DNA of 20,585 nucleotides, from NCBI GenBank assembly GCA_045863035.1, contig BTUV01000052.1, positions 1 through 20,585 of the forward strand. Direction: 5' to 3'. Below are positions 16,207-20,585 of the stretch, piece by piece. The position numbers and the translations under genes are program-made. The notes under the pieces were generated by a model. The model was not told the origin of the DNA and searched no databases. It saw only the letters and a list, made by a program, of their open reading frames with translations. The stretch comes from H2-BAC3 sp045863035. Lineage in GTDB: Bacteria > Bacteroidota > Ignavibacteria > Ignavibacteriales > Ignavibacteriaceae. How positions within the stretch are numbered: position 1 is the stretch's first letter; every line of letters begins with the position of its first letter.

Positions 16207-16217
16207 ATTTGACATAA
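16198..16217. promoter_or_regulatory. 20-bp perfect palindrome, probable XRE operator
   Basis: TTATGTCAAATTTGACATAA is a perfect 10+10 inverted repeat with no spacer. It covers the -35 box of the XRE promoter, the position expected for autorepression by a dimeric HTH protein. Its role is inferred from position and symmetry. Confidence 0.7.
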
Positions 16218-16325
16218 AACAAAACCAATTTTAATACTCAAAACAGACAACTTTTGATTGAGTGGTGGCAAGAATTTAGACTGTATTCTGAAGCGGAATT
16301 GTGTATTAGTTCTATTGAAAACGAC

Positions 16326-16400
16326 AAATTCCGCGGAGATTTGCGTGATCAGCGGGAAAATTTTTTGCTAATCGTAGTATGTCTTGTTTTTGAGTAAACC
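16326..16400 (+). repeat. Degenerate direct repeat, copy 1
   Basis: This copy begins AAATTCCGCGGAGATTTGCG and ends in TTTTTGAGTAAA. It aligns with 16442-16515 along its whole length, about 116 bp downstream. Conserved blocks include TGCGTG, GCGGGAA, TTTTTGC, CGTAGTA and GAGTAAA. Confidence 0.6.
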
Positions 16401-16441
16401 GCCAGCGTGCCAAGCGTCCAACATTGTCCCCGGCTTTGCAC

Positions 16442-16515
16442 AAATTCAGCGAAAATCTGCGTGCTCTGCGGGAATCATTTTTGCCAGGCGTAGTAAATCT
16501 TTCTTTTGAGTAAAG
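16442..16515 (+). repeat. Degenerate direct repeat, copy 2
   Basis: This copy begins AAATTCAGCGAAAATCTGCG and ends in CTTTTGAGTAAAG. It is the partner of 16326-16400, with identity judged by eye at about 75%. The phrase 'aaatctgcgtg...tctgcggg' is a common intergenic word in environmental bacterial genomes. Confidence 0.6.
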
Positions 16516-16692
16516 CCCCTGTATCCCCAGTGTCGCCATCGTCACCATTTGAACCACAAACTTTGGTTGACCGGCACCCCATTTTGTCACTGATTTCTAT
16601 CTGCTCCTTCTCGTTTTCCACCCAAAAATTCGTTAAATTTCAACTTGCAGTAAGGCACGGTTTTTCCTTCACAATCAGGTATCTTCCCGGGT

Positions 16693-17031
16693 ATGGGCGA
16701 AATAGTTTTCTGGACAATCATCAGAGCCGCAATTGCCATTCCGATAGTTTGGCTGGCAAAAGACTACCTTGACTATTCCGTCTGGTGGATGGCCGGGATG
16801 CTTACGCTTTATGGTGCGATCATTCATCCGGCTATTCTTCATTATAACAACTTCACGGCGCGCAACCATGAGGTGATTGAAGAAACCCTTTGCACTTCCT
16901 GTAAACATTTTGACAAAGGTTCCGTGCTCTGCCTGAAACATGATGAGCATCCCGCGAAGGATTACCTCCCCTGCGAAGGAATTGACTGGGAACCAAAACA
17001 ATCAGATTTGGACGATGAACATATTCAGTAA
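16693..17031 (+). CDS. Two-TM protein with a C-terminal Cys4 cluster (hypothetical)
   Basis: A 112-residue protein that I do not recognise by name. Two predicted membrane helices (residues about 5-22, FWTIIRAAIAIPIVWLA, and 30-49, VWWMAGMLTLYGAIIHPAIL) are followed by a cytoplasmic tail with four cysteines: C-T-S-C-K-H-F (67/70), C (79) and, after D-E-H-P, P-C-E-G (93). The C-x2-C...C...C pattern with a flanking HP and the closing GIDWEP suggests a zinc or other metal site. It overlaps the next gene by 17 bp, so the two are likely cotranslated. No strong Shine-Dalgarno is seen before ATG 16693. It could be a small metal-binding membrane adaptor; function is unknown. Confidence 0.7.
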   Translation: MGEIVFWTIIRAAIAIPIVWLAKDYLDYSVWWMAGMLTLYGAIIHPAILHYNNFTARNHEVIEETLCTSCKHFDKGSVLCLKHDEHPAKDYLPCEGIDWEPKQSDLDDEHIQ

Positions 17032-17800
17032 ATTAAGAAAAGTATATAAGCGGGATGCCGGAAGAATTATCTGGCGCATCCTTTTTAATAATCATGACCT
17101 GATGCTCATTGAAGAACGGGACACACAGAAAAAAGAGGTGTTTTTTACCGTAGCTGACATGAACAACTTTAAACAGGTGATAGAAGATATTCAGCAGGGG
17201 GAAGTATTCTGGACCGGGGTTGAGTGTTTCTTTGAAGAGTATATACTTTTTCATGGATTCGCCAAACCGGATATGCCGTTTCATAAGGGAATCCGGCTTT
17301 ATTCGGTTAAAGAAAAAAAAGTACTTTGGCAGCACGATGATCTGGTGTTTGCCTTTCTTGACCGGGACACTGTCTGGACGTATAAACCCGGCTTTGAAAA
17401 GAAGGAATATATACGGGTTGCTATCGCATCCGGTCAGGCGGTTTCATCGGATGAACCGGAGCCCGGTGATATTGCCTCACGCAAAGCAGAGTTCAGAGAG
17501 ATGACCACACGCGGCATTACCGCGCCCGACCCTGAACCGAACGAACCCGGCGGAGGAGAGCTTATTTATGCTGAAATTGCAGAGACGGACGAGTACCTTT
17601 TCCGTTCCGGTTATAAAGAACAGGAAGGAGGAATGTTTAATCAGTATTTGCAAATGATTCGAAAATCAGACGGAAAAAATCTTGAGGAAATGGTTATTAA
17701 TGAAGACACTCCTCTGATTATCCCTGACAGTTGGTTTCTTCGAAATAACATGCTCTATGTAATTAAAGACAAGCGAACACTTTCGGTATATACATTGTAA
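17015..17800 (+). CDS. DUF4905-family protein
   Basis: A 261-residue protein matching the DUF4905 family known from Bacteroidota: opening IIWRILFNNHDLMLIEERD, then FFTVADMNNFK, FWTGVECFFEEYILFHGFA, KGIRLYSVKEKKVLWQHDDL and FAFLDRDTVWTY. This is a run of WD/PQQ-like beta-blade segments in which W-x-x-D/W-Q motifs recur, so a propeller-like fold is plausible. There is no signal peptide, so a cytoplasmic location is likely. The frame is open to 16940, but ATG at 17015 starts just before the conserved region and gives a 17-bp overlap with the upstream Cys4 gene, so I use it. It precedes AmmeMemoRadiSam A by 21 bp. Function of the family is unknown; the assignment is from pattern memory. Confidence 0.7.
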   Translation: MNIFSKLRKVYKRDAGRIIWRILFNNHDLMLIEERDTQKKEVFFTVADMNNFKQVIEDIQQGEVFWTGVECFFEEYILFHGFAKPDMPFHKGIRLYSVKEKKVLWQHDDLVFAFLDRDTVWTYKPGFEKKEYIRVAIASGQAVSSDEPEPGDIASRKAEFREMTTRGITAPDPEPNEPGGGELIYAEIAETDEYLFRSGYKEQEGGMFNQYLQMIRKSDGKNLEEMVINEDTPLIIPDSWFLRNNMLYVIKDKRTLSVYTL

Positions 17801-17821
17801 CAATAACGGAAGGAATAAACA

Positions 17822-18400
17822 ATGCTCAATAAATCAGAACAGGGGGTGCTGCTCTTTGGCGCGAGGGAAGCGCTCAGGACGTTGTTTGATCCTGAGTACC
17901 CCTATCCGTCAGTGCAGTACAGAAGCTATCCCGCGCTGCTTAATCAGAGCGGAGCATTCGTAACGTTGTATCTTGATAATCAACTGCGCGGATGTATCGG
18001 CTATGTAGAGTCTGACACGCCCGTTTTTGAAACCGTCTGTGAGGCCGCAATCATGGCTGCAACTGAAGACCCCAGATTTAATCCGCTCACAGCAGAAGAA
18101 CTGCCTCAGGTGCTTATTGAGGTTTCTGTTTTAAGCAAGCCCAGAAAGATAAAAGATTATGTTGAAATTGAAATTGGAAAACACGGGTTGATTGTAGATG
18201 AGGCGGGTCATCGGGGGCTTCTTCTGCCGCAGGTTGCAGTTGAGCATAAGATGAAGCTCGATCAATACTTAACTGCTTTGTGTCAGAAAGCAGGATTGCC
18301 ATCAAACTATTGGACAAAAAGAATGATGCACATGATGACGTTTGAAGCTCTTGTTTTCGGTGAAGTAAAACACAGAAATCTGACCGGTGAACGCAATTAG
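17822..18400 (+). CDS. amrA: AmmeMemoRadiSam system protein A (AMMECR1 domain)
   Basis: A 192-residue AMMECR1-domain protein, one of three conserved partners (AMMECR1, MEMO1, radical SAM) often encoded together. The signature LRGCIGY lies at residues 55-61 with its buried Cys, followed by DPRFNPLTAEELP (83-95), the strand ILIEVSVLS, and HGLIVDEAGHRGLLLPQVA (121-139). Its biochemical role is unsettled. ATG at 17822 is preceded by GGAAGGA, an excellent Shine-Dalgarno, and lies 21 bp after the DUF4905 gene. Its 3' end overlaps the next gene, MEMO1-like, by 14 bp, showing translational coupling. Confidence 0.93.
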   Translation: MLNKSEQGVLLFGAREALRTLFDPEYPYPSVQYRSYPALLNQSGAFVTLYLDNQLRGCIGYVESDTPVFETVCEAAIMAATEDPRFNPLTAEELPQVLIEVSVLSKPRKIKDYVEIEIGKHGLIVDEAGHRGLLLPQVAVEHKMKLDQYLTALCQKAGLPSNYWTKRMMHMMTFEALVFGEVKHRNLTGERN

Positions 18401-19208
18401 AACTCCGGCCGTTGCAGGGATGTTTTATCCATCGGATAAGTTTAAACTTACCGCGATGGTAAAAAAACTGACTGACGCCGCTCACTCCGAAGAGAGAGGC
18501 GGACATATATACGGACTGGTTGCCCCCCACGCCGGTTATATGTATTCGGGATATACGGCTGCCCGGGCTTTTTCTTTAGTCAAAGACAGACACTATAAGC
18601 ATATTATAATTCTTTCCCCTTCTCACTATGAAGCGTTTAACGGCTGCTCGGTTTGTGAGGCATCCGCTTTTGAAACTCCTCTGGGAACAATGACTGTTGA
18701 TCGGGAGCTTGCTTCAGAACTGATGAAATACTCAGACCGGATTTTTTTCTCAAAACGCGGGCATGAGCGTGAACATGGTATTGAAACAGAACTTCCATTC
18801 CTGCAATATATATGGGGGGATGTTTCGTTTGTTCCTGTGGTAATGGGGAGTCAGAATGAGGAAACAATTTCCGCGCTCGCGGCTGCATTATCTGCTGCCG
18901 CGCTCAATAAAGATACTCTGATTATCACGAGCACAGACCTGAGCCATTTTTACAGACAGAAACAGGCCGACCGTCTGGATGCTGAAGTGGCAAATGAAAT
19001 TAACGCCATGAACCCGGCTGAGCTTGAAGTTAAATTCAGAACCGGTGTGGCAGAGGCCTGCGGCGCCGGGCTTCTGTTAAGTCAGATGAAAGCATATACA
19101 AACATAACAGAACTAAAGGGAGAAGTTTTGTACCGTACAGATTCTTCAGAAGCATCGGGGGATACAGAAAGTGTTGTCGGATATTTATCAGCGGTGTTTT
19201 ATGCGTAA
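18387..19208 (+). CDS. amrB: AmmeMemoRadiSam system protein B (MEMO1-like)
   Basis: A 273-residue MEMO1-family protein. The residues equivalent to the metal site of human MEMO1 are all here: His48 (VAPHAGY), His80 (LSPSHYEAF), His187 (STDLSHF) and Cys225 (EACGAG). The EREHGIETELPFL segment (127-138) is also conserved. MEMO1 homologues have been reported to bind Fe/Cu and are structurally related to extradiol dioxygenases; no enzymatic reaction is assigned here. The start is GTG at 18387, needed because the conserved R-x-P-A-V-A-G-x-F-Y-P opening begins at residue 5. It overlaps amrA by 14 bp and the downstream DUF2520 gene by 8 bp. Confidence 0.93.
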   Translation: MNAIRTPAVAGMFYPSDKFKLTAMVKKLTDAAHSEERGGHIYGLVAPHAGYMYSGYTAARAFSLVKDRHYKHIIILSPSHYEAFNGCSVCEASAFETPLGTMTVDRELASELMKYSDRIFFSKRGHEREHGIETELPFLQYIWGDVSFVPVVMGSQNEETISALAAALSAAALNKDTLIITSTDLSHFYRQKQADRLDAEVANEINAMNPAELEVKFRTGVAEACGAGLLLSQMKAYTNITELKGEVLYRTDSSEASGDTESVVGYLSAVFYA

Positions 19209-20100
19209 AGATTTTTTTGAAAGTATTGTGCTCATCGGAACGGGAAGAATAGCCCACTCAATAGCTGCTGCAATGAAGAAGGCAGAAATCACCCCGACCC
19301 ACGTCCTGAGCCGTTCAGAGGAAAAGGCGAAAAAATTTGCAACGCGATTTGGTATAGGAAATGTCCTTACGGCAGAGAGTGAATTTCCAACCGGACTTTC
19401 GTTATATATAATTGCAGTAAGCGATGATGCCATTGCTCCTGTGAGCGGGGTTTTGGCCGAGAAGTTATCTGATCCGAAGATGGCAGTGTTTATACATCTT
19501 TCGGGGTCATATCCATCGTTGCAGCTTGGCGCTATTGCTGAAAAGGGTGGGCATACCGCATCGTTTCATATCATGCAGACCTTTCCTGATACCAATCCGG
19601 TGCCGGTGAGCGGATTGCGTGCGATTATAGAAACGGAAAGTAATTATGCTTACGGTAAACTAATAGAACTTGCGGAGATGTTAAATTTGATCAGCTACCG
19701 TTTAGATGCTGATCAAAAAACACTGTATCATATAACCGGTATTTTTATCTCTAATTTTCTGGTTGGAAATTTATATAATGCCGAGAGGATATTTGAAAAG
19801 ACAGGACTCAGCAGGCAGGAGTTATATGACATTTTTACTCCGATACTTATGACAACCGTGCGGAATCTCCTGCAGAAGGGCAGCGTGGAGTCTCTTTCCG
19901 GACCGCTAGAGCGTGGAGATGTGCACGTAATTGAAAAGCACATTGAGCTTCTGGAAAAAGAATATGAATCGGAACCGGATTTGCTCAGAAGCTATCTTTC
20001 GCAGTCAGCGGGTCTCACCAGAACCGCCGCGGAGAAAAATCCGCAAAACAGTGAAGTATATATACTCCTCCGCAAGATGCTCGAAGAGCAGATCAGATAG
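19201..20100 (+). CDS. Rossmann-fold DUF2520 protein (ketopantoate-reductase-like)
   Basis: A 299-residue protein with an N-terminal Rossmann NAD(P)-binding motif (IVLIGTGRIAHSIAAAM, Gly13-x-Gly15-Arg16) and a C-terminal DUF2520 helical domain. Family landmarks are present: a catalytic-like HLSGSYP (about 105-111), FHIMQTFPDTNPVPV (about 124-138), and the helical end with HITGIFISNFLVGNLYNAE (about 183-201). Family members resemble F420/NADP oxidoreductases and ketopantoate reductases, but no substrate is known. The open frame starts 10 codons earlier (19171), inside amrB; ATG at 19201 begins just before the nucleotide-binding strand and overlaps the amrB stop by 8 bp, so I choose it. It is the last gene of the probable amr operon; I see no clear terminator after it. 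Confidence 0.88.
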   Translation: MRKDFFESIVLIGTGRIAHSIAAAMKKAEITPTHVLSRSEEKAKKFATRFGIGNVLTAESEFPTGLSLYIIAVSDDAIAPVSGVLAEKLSDPKMAVFIHLSGSYPSLQLGAIAEKGGHTASFHIMQTFPDTNPVPVSGLRAIIETESNYAYGKLIELAEMLNLISYRLDADQKTLYHITGIFISNFLVGNLYNAERIFEKTGLSRQELYDIFTPILMTTVRNLLQKGSVESLSGPLERGDVHVIEKHIELLEKEYESEPDLLRSYLSQSAGLTRTAAEKNPQNSEVYILLRKMLEEQIR

Positions 20101-20130
20101 TGAATATAAAGTTAAGAAAAAAACAAAACC

Positions 20131-20275
20131 AATTCCGGAGGAATTACATATTGGTAGAAAGTGATATGAGAGAACAACATCCGACTCCAACGGAGTCCCA
20201 AGTTTAGGGTGTTATATACTTACGAATCACCATTACATAACAGCGAATAGGTCACCCCTGACTTCTGCCAATTAG
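20131..20275 (+). repeat. Dispersed two-hairpin repeat, copy 2
   Basis: Hairpins AATTCC-GGA-GGAATT (20131-20145) and GACTCC-AAC-GGAGTC (20183-20197) with TTGGTAGAA and ATGAGAGAA between them. It is followed by GTTTAGGGTGTT and, further on, a degenerate TAACAGCGAATAGGTCACCC. It matches the copy at 4643-4775 in order, orientation and hairpin spacing (52 bp). Confidence 0.75.
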
Positions 20276-20424
20276 TATGACGCATTTTATTTCAGAAATG
20301 ACAATTTCAGCTTAGAATCCTGGCTTGTTCCAGAATGTTTGCAGAAAGTTTGCCCTGCTGCTGTATCCTCAATAATGATCTTCTAAATCTTCTTACTTGT
20401 AATTGTTATACATCTGAGATGAAC

Positions 20425-20539
20425 AATGAAGAATTAAAAATTAAGAATCTGCGATGAACAATTCCGAAGCCCCCGGGAATCAATGAAGAATTAAGAATTA
20501 AAAATTAAGAATCTGCAATGAACAATTCCGGAAGCCCCC
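20425..20539 (+). repeat. AT-rich direct repeat pair
   Basis: Two near-identical units, 20425-20474 and 20482-20539. Each reads AATGAAGAATTAA..., then AATCTGC[GA]ATGAACAATTCC and a GAAGCCCCC end. The second carries one extra 'gaattaa' word. Related words occur at 40-68 (atgaattaaaaattaa). Confidence 0.6.
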
Positions 20540-20585
20540 TCTTTCCAATGCAGAACTTAATAAACATAAATGTCTTTTACTGAAA

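Larger units (their letters stand above)
16170..16692. other. Noncoding stretch upstream of the XRE gene (about 520 bp)
   Basis: It holds the XRE promoter and operator at its left end and a degenerate direct repeat (16326-16400 and 16442-16515). A 92-codon minus-strand frame here (16312-16590) is built from the repeat and lacks coding character. I see no gene. Confidence 0.6.
20101..20585. other. Repeat-rich noncoding end of the window (about 485 bp)
   Basis: No credible gene. It holds the second two-hairpin repeat (20131-20275) and two AT-rich direct repeats (20425-20539). The middle (20276-20424) shows nothing I can assign. Confidence 0.6.

Noticed and set aside
16312..16590. 92-codon minus-strand frame
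   Set aside because: It lies across the degenerate direct repeat, has no domain pattern and no convincing ribosome-binding site.
20425..20539. CRISPR-like array
   Set aside because: Only two AT-rich units with 7-bp separation; no spacers of constant length and no cas genes.

Overview
The window looks like chromosomal DNA of a member of the Bacteroidota/Chlorobiota/Ignavibacteriota group, with Ignavibacteria as my best guess. The reasons are a dnaN-recF-DUF721-gyrB-gyrA replication block, a DUF4905-family protein, adjacent AmmeMemoRadiSam A and B genes, several starts without a clear Shine-Dalgarno, promoter elements resembling the Bacteroidota TTG/TAnnTTTG type, and intergenic filler made of short AT-rich words (aattaaaaattaag, caatgtacaatg) and palindromic modules. 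The taxon is inferred from gene content and style, not from a marker-gene search.

Left part (1-5.2 kb, minus strand): a two-gene envelope cassette consists of a large lipoprotein followed 4 bp later by a predicted outer-membrane beta-barrel protein that starts with TTG. Next comes a toxin-antitoxin-like pair, a DUF6922-like small protein overlapping an AbiEii-type nucleotidyltransferase. About 0.5 kb of repeat-rich noncoding DNA follows, then a small Rof-like (Rho-binding antiterminator) gene.

Centre (5.2-12.4 kb, minus strand): dnaN, recF, a DUF721/DciA-like gene, gyrB and gyrA form one compact block ending in a strong intrinsic terminator. dnaA is not upstream of dnaN, and I could not see DnaA boxes or an oriC.

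Right part (12.7-20.1 kb, mostly plus strand): a small lipoprotein gene is joined by a TAATG overlap to priA (replication restart helicase). Convergent with it is a solitary XRE regulator whose promoter carries a perfect 20-bp palindrome. After a noncoding stretch with a degenerate direct repeat comes a tightly packed run: a two-TM Cys4 protein, a DUF4905 protein, AmmeMemoRadiSam A (AMMECR1), AmmeMemoRadiSam B (MEMO1-like) and a Rossmann/DUF2520 protein. The last three overlap or nearly touch and probably form one operon. The radical-SAM third member is not in the window.

The last 0.5 kb holds a second copy of the palindromic repeat seen near 4.65 kb, with the same 52-bp spacing between its two hairpins, plus AT-rich direct repeats. 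No tRNA, rRNA, CRISPR array, transposase or phage gene was seen. I do not find a clearly new large system. The best leads are the dispersed two-hairpin repeat, the XRE operator with a near-leaderless start, the TA-like pair and the genes clustered with the MEMO/AMMECR1 pair.
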